DNA of 64,000 bases. Source: Oehlia diaphana (Eukaryota > Glomeromycota > Glomeromycetes > Glomerales > Glomeraceae). This document shows positions 44,489 to 56,985 of this stretch, piece after piece. A model generated the notes under the pieces. It was not told where the DNA came from, did no database searches, and saw only the letters and a program-made list of their open reading frames with translations. The translations under genes and the position numbers were made by a program. The stretch is taken from positions 1-64,000 of the forward strand of contig QZLH01000037.1 of NCBI GenBank assembly GCA_003833135.1, written 5' to 3'. Within the stretch, counting starts at the first letter, position 1, and every line of letters begins with the position of its first letter.

Positions 44489-47239
44489 CGATTTTTTTAT
44501 TCTTTTATATATATATTTATATATTTTTTTTTTTTTTTTTTTTATTTCCTTCGTTTTTTTTTCGTTTCGATGAGTGCTGTTATGAAAAATTTTTATAATT
44601 AAAATTAAGCTTTATGATATATATATACAGTATGTGCATATAATTATATTGACAAATTCTCTGTCTCCCGTTTTATTATGAATTTGAAAATACTTGCTGT
44701 ACGAGTTTTTATTTTATTATTTCTGCATATTAAAAATTTGCGAATCATAATTGATTAATTCAGGCATAAAGAGATTAATAGTTTTATAATTCACGCGACT
44801 TTGATAAAACTGGCTGAACAATATCACAATTTTCACAAAACAGAATCCATCTTTAAAATTTTTAAATGGCCAATTAAATTTTATACAGCGCGGTGTTAAA
44901 ATTTTGACCGGAATTAAGCATGAATTATGACCGAATTAACAGTTAAAGTGCAATAATATTATTAGTTATTTTTTCATGGTAATTTTATAGGAATTATAGG
45001 TATCAATGATTTTATGGTACAACTGGTACGTTGAATAACTCTTACCTGGAGTCGATAGGAAAAAGTGGAAAAGTATAAAAAATATTACCAAAAAAAATCA
45101 AAAAAAAAAATCTGTGGTAATGTTTGATATGACCTCCTATATCAATACATGTTTCAATTTGATTTTGCACGCACTCATTAATGCTATTAACTATATTATT
45201 AGTTATTTACGTTAAAATATTAAGAATGATTTCTATAACTATGTTATATGTGAGGACCATGTCTTTCTTTGCAATATAACTAGCCACAAAATACCCCTAT
45301 AAAAAAGGAACGTTCACTGAATATACATAAAATAATCACTTATAATTGTTACTATTTAAACGTAATTTAACCAGCTTTTATATATAATTTGACCATTAAA
45401 TGTACATAATCAAAAATATGTATAGTAATATACCGTAAAATAACAAGATATTAAAATAAACAAATATTCACCATAGATGATATAATGATTATCCAAATTT
45501 TTCTCAATAAACATGACAGATTTTGCAGATAAATATATTTATTTGATCAATTTAACATGACAGTACATTATAATCATAGTTTTTGTTTAATGAACAAACC
45601 TGTCAATTTGATGATCACAAGCGATGTATCATTTTTGAATTCCCGAGAACTATTTTCTTAAAATCATCGAAATTGTAGATCAGCCGAGGCGGCGGTTGGC
45701 TTGATTGTTGCCTGTTTCTCGTCATAAATTTGCCATTTCCATTTCCAGTTCTCTTTACCAAAATATACTCGTCCTAGAGACCTGAAGAATTACCACAGAA
45801 GAATAAGGTTAATAAAAAAGTTTATTAAAAAGTAAAAAATTAAACTTAATAAAAGAAGCAACCAATCATCAAATCCCACGTGTCTAAACAATCCTGAAGA
45901 ACTGGCCATCAGTCTACGAAAGAAAATGACAAACATTAGTGGCTGTTTTATTAAATTAAATATTTTTAAATCCAAATCAAAATATATACATACATATCCT
46001 TTTTTTTTCAGTAAATAGATTTACTGATGTGGGTATGAAACTAATAAAAGTTCCAATTAAAATCATTGAACATCCATATTAGCAATGTGATAATTGTAAT
46101 AACTAAAGAGGGTACATTTAATGATAACGCCGGCGTAAGTTTAAAAAATTCGTTAAAATAAAACATTACATTTTTACTTGCCAAAATAAATCCCAAGTTC
46201 AAACTCTAAAGACCCGTAGGAATCGTCTAAAGAAAATAGAAAATACGAATTATAAGTTACCATTTGTTTATAGTAATTAAAGAAAAAAATTCATTACTGA
46301 AATCTTTATCAATAAAGAAGAAAAAAATGAAAAATTTTGCCTAATATTTCATTGAAAAAAATATACATTTCGTTGAAAAAAACTTAGCCGATCTTTTCGC
46401 TATCACGTGTCACGTGTCGCACGCGTCCGATATTCAATAATAATTTTTTTTTATAAGATATAGTCTAATTATAAAAAAGTAAATAATGTTTCATTTGAGT
46501 TAAAATATATACTAAGAATCTTTAATTTCTTTAATTTAGGAATTAATCAAATTCGAAAACATTAAACATTTTAACTAAATACTTTTCATTAGTTTATTCC
46601 ATATCAAAATTGTACAATTAATGTATATATTAATTAATAAATACATTCTATATAATTACATTCTACGTACATATTTTCAAAATGGACATTTATCGTACAT
46701 TACATTTTGTGTATCTAATAAAATATACGACTCTTCTGTTCGAGACTGCAATTTGTTAGGTGTGATACAAGTAGGTATATATTTAAATTATGTAGTATGA
46801 CTTTAATGGTGGCTTAGGAGTATGAGTAATAATAACTTCTTGCATGAGTAATAATAATAAATGTGATTTTTAGTGAATAAATGCTAACATCATTTCATAT
46901 TTGATTTATGATATGGCAATATGATGCGCTTTCATTTTGTTATTTTATACATTTTTCTACAATTAAATACGGTCTTATGATTTAAAGCAATTTATGCGAA
47001 ATCATAATTATCTGTTTAATTTTTTTCGAAATATCCTTATCATTCTCCATAATTTGACTTCAGATCCTACTAAAGAGTTTAATAAAAATTTAGCGACATT
47101 TTTTTAAATTAAGAATTTTAAAAATATTTTATCAGTCTTACCTTAATAAGAAGTAAAATCTCCTTTCTTAGTATGTACATGTTTTTTGGGAAAATTTCTA
47201 GTAATAAATATTGTCCGTCTGTTCGATCTTCCTTTGTAA
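44489..47239. other. intergenic between the tandem HMG units
   Basis: No supported gene. It is the downstream half of duplication unit A plus the junction at about 47080-47240. Tandem CACGTG motifs occur at 46405-46417. Confidence 0.5.
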
Positions 47240-48013
47240 TGCTGTTTTCTGTGAATGGAAATTTTTTCATGTTACGTTCAAGAGCAATAATACATTTTGG
47301 TGTCTTAACGAAATATTAATATGATTAACATTACTGGTATCGGCACATAAAAAACTCGTGTCACGGAAATTCAAAGATCTTGTTCCTAGCGACCACATTA
47401 TATATGGCTTAAAGTTCAGTCCAAAACTATGATAAACTACTAGTAAAATTGTAATAAAGTTAGTCAATACATTAAACTTAACTTTTAATGAACTATTTTT
47501 CGTTCTTCGCTATCTGGTTTCCTCTACTTTCATAGATAAACTTAACCATGACTTTGATAAATGTTAAGATTCGCTCAAAATTTATTCAACTTTATTAAGA
47601 TTTGGCAATTATATCCCTATTCACGTAAATTTGATTCGTGGGATCCTAATAAATGGTATATTTATTTGTTGTTGTAAATTACTATATTGTTTCAGGTGAG
47701 AGTACATACTGTATGTTTTGTTTTTCCTAATTTCAAAAAAAAAAACAATGATATTGCGAAAAAAAAAGACTGAGATGACGAATATACAACAAGCTCATTC
47801 TGAGAAATCATGAAATATACAGGTACCGGCTTTCTCGATGCAAACTTTTGATGTTTCCACTTTTATTAATTAATCCATATTATGTAAATTCCAAACTCCA
47901 TAACGTAACGTAAAAGCTTATTAGAATGTAATATTTGAAAGAATTAAGTCAAAAATTTTCTTATGATTTAAGGGACCGATTATCATCGGAAAATCTTCTA
48001 ATGAAGGTAACCA

Positions 48014-48178
48014 ACGCTAATATGGGGTGAGTATATAAAAAGGGACCAAATTGATGAAAAATATTTTTTTTAATTGTGAACAATCAATAACAATTTGAAC
48101 ATTAAATATAGAACAATACTATCAAAAAATTTTTTCAACGATTTATTCCCTTTTTTCTAGAACTCACCCCAATTTTGT
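48014..48178. mobile_element. MITE-like element in the HMG upstream region (copy 2)
   Basis: This is the counterpart of the element at 42612-42782, with ends AATATGGGGTGAGTATATAA and, in reverse, AATTGGGGTGAGTTCTAGAA. It sits at the same relative place upstream of the HMG gene, so it was present before the duplication. Confidence 0.6.
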
Positions 48179-49356
48179 AACAAATATATTTCATAATAAT
48201 GACGCCTTTACTAATAATTGTAGAGCTCAAAAAAAAAAAAATTGCCCTTAATTTAATTTGATATTATTAAGCGAACCAAATTTTATTGGACACTCCTATT
48301 GATCGGGTCACTCAATAATTATTCAGGGTACCATACGAATATGATTTATTAACCTGATGGCTCCTTGAAAGGTACAACGCTACTAAAACGGTTAAACACT
48401 CGCTTAAACTTTATCATCTTTATTATTATTATATTGATAATTACAAGAAAGGTTAATAATCACACAAAAACTCCGAGAAGTTACCAATTGTGAAATGTAA
48501 CATATTGTCACAAGCAAAAAAAGATTACGCATAATGAAAGAGAATTATGAAATAATGATTATATTGTCACTACATTAATAAAGTGTCTAATAGTTAATAA
48601 TAGAAAAATGAATAAAGAATGTTTGCGTCGTACGAAAAAGAATTTTTTTTTTTCTTCTTAATGAAGAATTTCATTACGGCTAATATTTTCGAATGAAATC
48701 TTTTTCTAATATATTCAGTTAATTCATAAACGTATAATGCTTTGATGAAATTACTAAATTTGTTACCATGATAGCAGATCGCACCATAAATTTCTCTTTT
48801 ACGCGTCTATAAAATTAAAAATTCTCAGTATCCTATTTTGGAAATTTGTGACATTTACACAAGATAATGCCGATCTACGATCGTATTTTTCTCCAATATA
48901 CTATAATTAAAAAAAATTACATCATATATTTCCATTATTATCGTTTGGATCATTAAAAAACATCTCTATAGTTTACAAATACGGTTTACTTATTCTAAAA
49001 TTAGATAGATTAAATAGATTGTAATAAAATCATTAATCTTAAATTTTTTTATTTCTCATTTCTTACATTCAACTTTTTGTTTACTAATAATATTTTGACA
49101 ATAGGTTCTTTTTAACATTTAGTAAAATTAAACTCTTATCAATCTATTTCTATTGTCATCATTTCGATTTGGCGTATCGAAATAATGAACGCACGTAGTA
49201 TTTTTTTTTATGCTCTCTGACGCAATGTATGTGTTTACCCTGAATGAAGTTACCTTTCATCTATTTCCAATTTCGAAAAGAATATTTCCATTTTCTTTTT
49301 AATCGGAGAGAAAAACTGTTCATTGACTTCAGCAAAAAATTAATTATGAAAAAAAG

Positions 49357-49363
49357 TATAAAA
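49357..49363 (+). promoter_or_regulatory. TATA box of HMG gene 3
   Basis: AGTATAAAATGACA follows AATTAATTATGAAAAAA, as in the two other HMG loci. It lies about 40 bp before the preferred ATG. Confidence 0.5.
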
Positions 49364-49401
49364 TGACAAAAATTTGGCTCACCTTTTTTCGGTGTGTTGA
49401 G

Positions 49402-49791
49402 ATGTCTAACTCAAGAAGAGAGATCTGCGCAAATCAATCTTCAAAAGTAGTATGCATTAAAAAGAAGAAATACCCTAATGGATTCGCTCTTTATTTTAAA
49501 ATGGACAGAAGCAGATTGAAAGAAAAATTTCCCAATTACAGCCCGCAGGAAATTATGAAAGAAGCAGGAAGAAGTTGGAAGAGATTCCCCCAAGAACTTC
49601 GAAATTCTTTTTTGATGTATGCTATAAATGATAGCTCCTTACGACATTATGGCCGGCCAACACCACTACCCCTACCACCACTCCCACCCCCATATACATC
49701 ATTAACTACCGTCTTTGATTATAAAGAATGTCGTCATCCGGATGATGAAATGTTTGATCAACTCATAAATCCGGAATGCTATACTCCTTAG
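49402..49791 (+). CDS. HMG-box protein, MATA-HMG type (paralogue 3)
   Basis: This is an intronless gene of 129 residues from the preferred ATG at 49402. An in-frame ATG at 49363 overlaps the shared TATA block and would add 13 residues. The N-terminus MSNSRREICANQ is followed by a Lys cluster. The HMG box reads YPNGFALYFKMDRSRLKEK, FPNYSPQEIMKEAGRSWKR and LRNSFLMYAINDSS. A proline-rich linker (PLPLPPLPPPY) precedes the C-terminal CRHPDDEMFDQLIN. Paralogue 2 shares the C-terminal motif but not the proline linker. It is probably a DNA-binding regulator of the mating-type HMG class. The N-terminal 25 residues barely resemble paralogue 2 although the DNA just upstream of the gene is well conserved. 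Confidence 0.85.
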   Translation: MSNSRREICANQSSKVVCIKKKKYPNGFALYFKMDRSRLKEKFPNYSPQEIMKEAGRSWKRFPQELRNSFLMYAINDSSLRHYGRPTPLPLPPLPPPYTSLTTVFDYKECRHPDDEMFDQLINPECYTP

Positions 49792-50629
49792 TGCAAATAA
49801 GCTTTACAATATATAATTATGTCGTAATTTTTTCGTTTATATACTATATATATATATATATATATATATATTTCGTTTTCATTTCAGTTTTTTTTTTCGA
49901 TTGAATGCTAAATTGCTATATGTTTTTATAACTGATATGTAATTAAGATAATTATGAAAATAAATTCTTAAGCTAATTATGCAGTATGTGCATATAATTA
50001 TTTAAATCCACTGCCTCCCATTTTATTATGAATTTGAAAATACTTGCTGTACGAGTTTTTATTTTATTATTCCCGCATATCAAAATTTGCGAATCATAAT
50101 TGATTAATTCAGGCATAAAGAAATTAATAGTTTTTTAATTTAATCGACTAAGTAAGCATATGACGATAAAAACTGGCTGTTAACAATATCAAATTATTTC
50201 ACAAAACATGATAAAGGTGAATATATCTTTAAAATTTTAAATGACCAATTAAATTTTATTCAGGACGGTGTTAAAAATCTGACCGGAATTAAGCACGAGT
50301 TACGGCCGAAATTAACAGTTAAAGTGTAATAATATTATCAGTTTTTTTTTTCATGATTTTTATAATGAAATTGAAATATCAATGATTTTATGGTACGACT
50401 GGTACGTTGAATAATTCTTACTTGAAGACGTGGAAAAGTATAAAAAATATTACCAAAAACCAACATACTGTATTAGAAAATTACAGGTATAAATATCGCC
50501 AAAAAAAAAAAAAAAAAAAAATTTTAAAGTTTTGAATCCTGTTTTATATATAATAAAAAATTTTTTTTTTTAAAAAAAATAATGAGGGAAATTTTTTTTT
50601 AACAATTTTTGTTTAAAAAAACTCCGAAA
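49792..50629. other. 3' flank of HMG gene 3 up to the assembly gap
   Basis: A (TA)n run at about 49848-49871 is followed by DNA that matches unit A to about 50465. The last 109 bp before the gap are identical to 27674-27782. No gene is seen. Confidence 0.6.
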
Positions 50630-51140
50630 NNNNNNNNNNNNNNNNNNNNNNNNNNNNNNNNNNNNNNNNNNNNNNNNNNNNNNNNNNNNNNNNNNNNNNN
50701 NNNNNNNNNNNNNNNNNNNNNNNNNNNNNNNNNNNNNNNNNNNNNNNNNNNNNNNNNNNNNNNNNNNNNNNNNNNNNNNNNNNNNNNNNNNNNNNNNNNN
50801 NNNNNNNNNNNNNNNNNNNNNNNNNNNNNNNNNNNNNNNNNNNNNNNNNNNNNNNNNNNNNNNNNNNNNNNNNNNNNNNNNNNNNNNNNNNNNNNNNNNN
50901 NNNNNNNNNNNNNNNNNNNNNNNNNNNNNNNNNNNNNNNNNNNNNNNNNNNNNNNNNNNNNNNNNNNNNNNNNNNNNNNNNNNNNNNNNNNNNNNNNNNN
51001 NNNNNNNNNNNNNNNNNNNNNNNNNNNNNNNNNNNNNNNNNNNNNNNNNNNNNNNNNNNNNNNNNNNNNNNNNNNNNNNNNNNNNNNNNNNNNNNNNNNN
51101 NNNNNNNNNNNNNNNNNNNNNNNNNNNNNNNNNNNNNNNN
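50630..51140. other. assembly gap, 511 N
   Basis: Unknown sequence between poly-A-rich edges. Open frames spanning it are artefacts. The homologous place in unit A has only about 25 bp, so the size and content of this gap are doubtful. Confidence 0.95.
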
Positions 51141-51849
51141 AAAAAAAAAACAGATAAAAAAAACCAAAAAAAAAAAAAAAAAAAAAAATTACTGGTAATG
51201 TATGATATAACCTCTTACATCAATGCATGTTTCAATTTAACTTTGCACGCACTCATTAATGCTATTAATTATATTATTAGTTTATATTACGGCGCTAAAA
51301 TATTAAAAATGATTTTCATACTGATACATCTCATTCTTTTTGATCAAGTTGTTGAAGAAAAGAGATGGAGCACATTCAGTTGTAGCACCATGGTTGGTCA
51401 ACTAACATACCTATTATCTTTCAGGAATAGGTAATTCTCCGTCATTTTAATTTTCATGACTTATATCTTTATTTTAATTAATAATACAAAGAAAGTCTTT
51501 AATGCTTTCGTATTTTTTCACGTAAAAAAGTAGCTATTTGTTTGTTAACATCTATTTTTGTACCTTCTGAACCATTTGACAATATCGTAACTCATTTTGT
51601 ATGTCGTTCTTCCTTCTTTACTTCATTTCCACCAAAAATATTTTAAAGATCTAGTTCAAGGTTACTTCAGTTAGATCTAGTTCATTATAATCTTTTTGAA
51701 AATTCACCAACTAAGACCAGTAATCCTTATTTATTAATAATTAAAGTGAAACTTTTTAATCACTTTAAAGGCCACCAAATAGGTCCAATCCTATAAACGA
51801 GTTAAATGGCATAGCACAGATGATCTCACAGAAGCAACTAAAATATACA

Positions 51850-53990
51850 ACTCTTCTGTTCGGGACTGCGATACAGGTATATATACATTTAAATTATGTA
51901 GTATGACTTTAATGTTAGCTTAGGAGTATGAGTAATAATAACTTCTTTTTGCATGAGTAATAATAATAATGTGATTTCATTTCACATTTGATTTATGATG
52001 TGGTAATAAGTTGCGCTTTCACTTTGTTATTTTATACATTTTTCCACAGTTAAATACGGTCTTATGGTCTGTAAAGTAATTTATTCAAATCGTAATCTTT
52101 TTTCGCATAGGTTAATTATCTGTTTAATTTTTTCGAAATATCTTTATCATTATCTATATTTGTCATCAAAGTTTACTAAAGAGTCTTTCTTATTATTATT
52201 ACTTATTAGTTTATGATGTATTCACAAAAACTAATGTCATTCCTCAAAAAAAAATATCAAAGAAACTCTAATTACCCAAAAAATCTAGGAAATCGAGATT
52301 TTAAAGTCTCGAAAATTTATGAAAGCGAAATGGCAGTATCACTAAATTATTCAGTTTATTCTAGGGAAAGATTCTAATAATATTTCAATTACGCGTTGGT
52401 AATATTTCTAATATTACTCTTTAGAAGAAGAGAAGTTAACGAAATAACCTAAATGAATATATAAAAAAATTGAATTCAACATTAATTGTACTTTCAATGC
52501 AAATGATGTTGAAAAACATTGTGCAATGATGGAAGGTATGAATTAATGAATATTTTATTAAATTCATGAATAATTTCTTTATATCATCATACAACCATTA
52601 CGGTAAGCGTCTTTTAATATTTTACTCTTAAGCAAAAATTAAATTACATTGTTGATATGATTGCCGTGATTTTTTTTCTTAAAATCAGACCCTTCAAAAA
52701 ACTAGTAAGCGTACACACAGTTATGTTCAACTATCCAACGTTAATGAATTTACCCTCTTTTCATCAATTGAACCTCTGGAGTACGTATTGTTTCTTTGCA
52801 CTTTTTCTAAATAATTTATATCCATTGCTCGATCTATTTGGCCAGAACCTTTTTTATCACATCAAACAAAATTTGACAATTCTCAAACTTGGAATAATGT
52901 TCACTTTTGAATACCGTCTCTACATGGATTTTGGAAGAGGGTTCGCACTATATTTATATGATTACGACCTAAACGCAAAAGTGATTATATGACGTATCAC
53001 TACAAGCTCTTAGAATATACGCTTTTATTCTTAAGGCATTATAAAGGGTGGACTGATAATTTAGGCCGATCGTTGATTTGGGGCAATCGTCTTGGGGCAC
53101 AACATCCGTTAGTGAACACTGAACACTAACATCTATAATTTAAATTATGGATCATTTTGCATCAAATTTGAAACACAAACTACTAACAATAATTTATAAT
53201 ATGAGTGTTAGATACTGGAGGGTTTTCTCATGTACTTGAAAATTTATTTAATATCGACTTACAGACTTACATCGATGGCAAAGGATTCTTTAAAAAATTC
53301 GAGAAAAAAGCACATGGCTACGACTGTCTTGATAATATCGCATTTGATGTGAGCGGCTTCCGAATTTGATAACTGGCCAGCTGGAAGAATGGGGATATTG
53401 TGGTACTTAATGGTAATTTGGCTAAACTTGCAGATATATTTGTTAGAGAAAGTTGAGAAAAATATAATTATTGGAAAAAATTGTTAAGGATTTCCTTGTA
53501 ATGAGCCGAAGAAATAAATAATTGTTCATTAGAGATGACCAAAGTTTAAAGATGATGATTTCAAAAACTAAAGCAGCTTTGATATAGATTCTTAATGAAA
53601 AATTATGATCGGGAAACAATCATCCATACAGCGGGAAAAAACATTTAGAGAACCAGAAACCGAAGGGTAAATCAAAAATATTAACTAATAATTTGTCTTA
53701 TTCTAAAATTATAGGAATAATTATACTAGTTCGTTCACAAGGGATAGTCTAAGAGTCGTTTAATAATATTTTCGTTCTTACTGTATATAAATAGAAAAAA
53801 AAAACTATTTATACAATATATTGAAAAGAAAGCGCTCACATCGATATATCCACATCTATTAAATTCTCAGAAAATAAAATTAAGTGAGGATAGGATATTT
53901 AATCATCAACGTGTTGTGTTAATTCCATATTTACACCCACCGTTACTTTAATAACAACCAATATTTGCATATTTATTAGATACTTTTACA
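51850..53990. other. intergenic, no supported gene
   Basis: The plus frame at 52657-52992 (111 codons) is open, but its composition and lack of domains give no support for a real gene. GC-richer short segments near 53270-53420 could be eroded coding DNA, but stops interrupt every frame and I cannot assign them. Confidence 0.45.
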
Positions 53991-54029
53991 TGTAATAAAA
54001 ATCAATCTCTCGTCCTTTCCCTTACTCTC

Positions 54030-54480
54030 TAACACTTCTTGGATGTCCTTTTTTATGAGTGGTTTTTGTGGATCCGCGCGCGGGTGATGGATTATTGATG
54101 GGTTTGTGGTGGTGATGTAACATTATCTTATTTTTACTTTTTTAGAATAATTTCGTAATTTTGTAAGGATTTTGGCAAATAAGAGAAGATAATAAATCTA
54201 TTCTAATGTTTCATAGATGCCTTGATGCTTTTTTTAAAGGTGAGATGGTGTGGGTGATGTTGTATTGGTTGACGAGTGTGTATAACATGATCGTTAGAAT
54301 GACTTCGTATTTAACGCAATATTTTCAGTATAAAAGGGAAGAATGATAAAACCATTCTAGCAAGTGAATGCTTTTTTTAAGAGTAATGTAAGTGGTATGG
54401 TAATGGGTTGATGGGTTATGGGTTGTGGTTTGTGTGTGATAGGTTGATGATTGGTGTATCTAACGTTATCATGTTTTTAT
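54030..54480. repeat. G/T-rich degenerate tandem repeat, unit about 150-180 bp
   Basis: Three segments each start with a T7-8 run followed by GTGGTGATGG-like DNA and end with AACATTATC or AACATGATC. They begin at about 54049, 54228 and 54371. The plus strand is strongly G over C (for example GGGTTGATGGGTTATGGGTT). A GCGCGCGGG island lies at about 54076. No open frame is shared. Confidence 0.5.
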
Positions 54481-55080
54481 TTTTTTTTTTTTTTTAAAAA
54501 AAAATTACTTCGTATTTTAGTATAACCTCCCAATGTATATTATGAAGCAGTCTTAGATTTGAAAAAAAAAACATAAAGCTTCTGATATTTGTACTTTGTA
54601 GCTTGATTAAGGCTTCTGATGAATTAAGTATCGATGTTCTCAACGAACATATAGGTCAATAGAAATACATAATCAAATATTGATCTAGTTTGATTGTATA
54701 TTCTGACATGACAAACCAATTGAATGATTCTTTTTCGAAATTGTCATCTTGATCTACACTATTGTCACTTTTCGTCGTCATCGAAAATATCCGTAGAAAC
54801 TTACAGTACAAAGGTAAATTATTGTATATACATAGTATATTTATTCAAATTTTAATTTATTAATACAATTTTTTTAACCATTAAGCTTTCTTTTATTACA
54901 TGATATCAAAATAATCAAGATTTATTTTTGACCTGTGAGGGAGTCTTATGGTGATTCATTAACTTTACTAATTCGTAAATCACATGATTTTTGTTAAGAG
55001 GTTAATACTTAATACAGTAATAATTATTAGGACCTTTTCAATGATTACAGGGTTTTAAATATTTTTTATTTTATTTATAG

Positions 55081-55172
55081 TTGCAATTGGTGTAATCATT
55101 TACATTATTTATGAGTTATATGCTGAATATTTAAATGGGAGAAAAAAGAAAGAGGATGAAAAAAGTTATTAA
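55081..55172 (+). pseudogene. orphan terminal-exon-like segment with a membrane span
   Basis: After a good acceptor (TTTATTTATAG) the frame reads AIGVIIYIIYELYAEYLN and a charged end RKKKEDEKSY before TAA. This looks like the last exon of a membrane protein with a cytoplasmic tail. No credible upstream exon could be joined, so this may be a gene remnant or chance. Confidence 0.2.
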
Positions 55173-55965
55173 AATTCCAAAATTTTTCAACAAGGTGATG
55201 AAAGTGAGAGATTTATAACGCATTTGAAGTTAAAAACAAGTACAATAATTTTTATCAAAAATAATTACGCTTGAAAAGAATTTAAAATTGTTATTTAGAG
55301 TTGATAGTTTCTAATGTATTATTATTCTGACAAAATTAAGCAAGAAATTGCAGAAATTGATTTTATTGATTTTGTGTATAATTATTATTATCACATTTTC
55401 AGTTTTTTTCATCACGAGTCATGGTATGGATAAAGCGACCGTTAGTAACTTATTAAGAAAACGACCACTTCACGTAATTTACAATATTAAATTTTAACTA
55501 ATTAAAATAAAAATAATTATAATTTGTATAATTAACATTAGACCAATTAACGTTTAATCTTTTAATTTTATTCATAAAGCAAAAATTAAAAATAACACGC
55601 AAAAATTTTATATTCCAATTTCTTATATAAATATAACGCAAAATAAGCGCCATCACAAGTTAAAGGAATAAGCAGGGATGAAGGAAATTGCATGGGTTAC
55701 CATAAAATTCATCAGGAAAATTTTCCTGGTATTTTCTGTGGATCCACGTAGGATATAAGGGAGAATGTGTGAAATTTCATAAATTTCTAAACTAATCCAT
55801 ATCATGCAGATAAATAATTTTGTGATATACAGTAATATCATTTTAATAATGTTAAAATAATAATAAAATATTTTGTTTATTCTATTTATTGATAATTTTA
55901 GTAAAAATACAAAATTGAATAGGAAATGCAATAAGTTTTCTCCAACTATTATATATAATATATTA

Positions 55966-56943
55966 TTACATAAAAGTTGTATAAATAAATGCTATAAGAC
56001 TAATTAAAATAACTCCATAATTATTATAAAATTGATGAGTAAGTTTCTGACCATCAGATTTAAAGTTATTAGCAATATTACTAGTCATACTAGGACAACG
56101 TTCTTCATATTCTTGTAATGGGTTATTTTTACCAATAAAAACCTTTTGTAAATTACGAGTATCAGGAGGATGAGATGATTGATAACTTAAGAGATTCTTA
56201 TAAAATTGTTTGTTACATTCATCTTCACATGATAAAGAATTAAAAGTATTCTTATCTGAAGTAGTTGTATTTTGATTAGATGTCTCAAAACTTTTAACCG
56301 TACAATATTCTAAAAAAAAAAAAAAAAGAAATAATTTGTTAAAAAAAAAGTATTTTTTATATATGTAAATGATATTATATACTTAAATACTTAATAACTT
56401 ACGGTCATTTACTTTCAAACAAAAATTATCTCTTGTAGGTATAGCCACATAATATTCAATCATAGTTAATATAGCTCTACCTCCGATACTACTAGTACTA
56501 GTCATACCATTTCCAGTTCCATTAGCAGAAATATATTTATTCACTTCTACATCACAAGCTTTAGCAACTTCGGTATAAGCATTTTTAGTATCTGATACAC
56601 TACATGCTGCGGTATCAACGCAAGCTTGATTTAAAGCTGCTGTTATTTTTTGTGAATCTAGGTTATTTAACTTTTTATCATCAGAAGGAGGTTCATTTAC
56701 AGTTAAATAATGAACGAGAAAACTAGTAAACAAGCATTTGTCAGAAGGTGGTTTTTTAGTCTCGAGGAATGTTGAATCCGTTGTATTATGTTTAAAAAGT
56801 GCTTGTTGACATGGTGTACATGTCGAGCCTTCTTGTATAGCGAAATTTTGTTCACAAGTAGCTGCTGCTGGAGATGTTTGATCCTGAGCGTAAGCGAAGA
56901 GGATTAATACGTTTAATAATACGAAAAAACTAAAAGATTTCAT
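55966..56943 (-). CDS. cysteine-rich secreted protein with hydrophobic C-terminal end (paralogue 1)
   Basis: The model has two exons (56403-56943 and 55966-56309), encoding 294 residues; donor GTAAGT, acceptor TAG, phase 1. Residues 1-19 (MKSFSFFVLLNVLILFAYA) are a signal peptide. The mature part has 12 cysteines, with TCEQNF, TCTPCQQALF, AYTEVAKACDVEVN and SCEDECNKQF as conserved landmarks in the paralogue at 59834. N-glycosylation-type sites are present. The last 17 residues, YGVILISLIAFIYTTFM, are hydrophobic with no charged end, as in a GPI-anchor signal or tail anchor. I do not recognise a named family. A secreted or surface-bound protein, possibly involved in host contact, is an inference only. 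The intron position is identical in both paralogues. A short tandem repeat expands the upstream region. Confidence 0.75.
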
Positions 56944-56985
56944 TGTTTCTATTTGTTATATCAATAAGGATTTTTTTATTGAGAA

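Larger units (their letters stand above)
41850..47080. repeat. segmental duplication, unit A, carrying HMG gene 2
   Basis: Collinear similarity with unit B (47240-52190) runs from TGCTGTTTTCTGTGAATG near 41849 to TCTGTTTAATTTTTTTCGAA near 47010. It spans the HMG gene and about 2 kb upstream of it. The non-coding part looks roughly 80-85% identical by eye. Unit A has about 1 kb of additional DNA between 45230 and 46720. Confidence 0.8.
47240..52190. repeat. segmental duplication, unit B, carrying HMG gene 3 and an assembly gap
   Basis: This unit is collinear with unit A (41850-47080), with shared landmarks before, across and after the HMG gene. The match breaks at 50490-51185, where an assembly gap with unrelated edges sits. 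It resumes with ACTGGTAATGTATGATATAA and TGCACGCACTCATTAATGCT. Matching continues to about 52190. Confidence 0.8.

Noticed and set aside
44367..44573. Frame encoding long poly-Phe after HMG gene 2
   Set aside because: It is only the translation of poly-T and TA runs.
50609..51167. Open frames of more than 180 codons on both strands across the N run
   Set aside because: They consist of unknown bases. The same holds for the frame at 63158-63532.
52657..52992. 111-codon plus-strand frame
   Set aside because: Hydrophobic-looking composition is expected from AT-rich DNA. No motif, no splice partner and no duplicate support it.
54400..54450. Telomere-like GGGTT words
   Set aside because: They are irregular, not TTAGGG arrays, and sit in an interior degenerate repeat.
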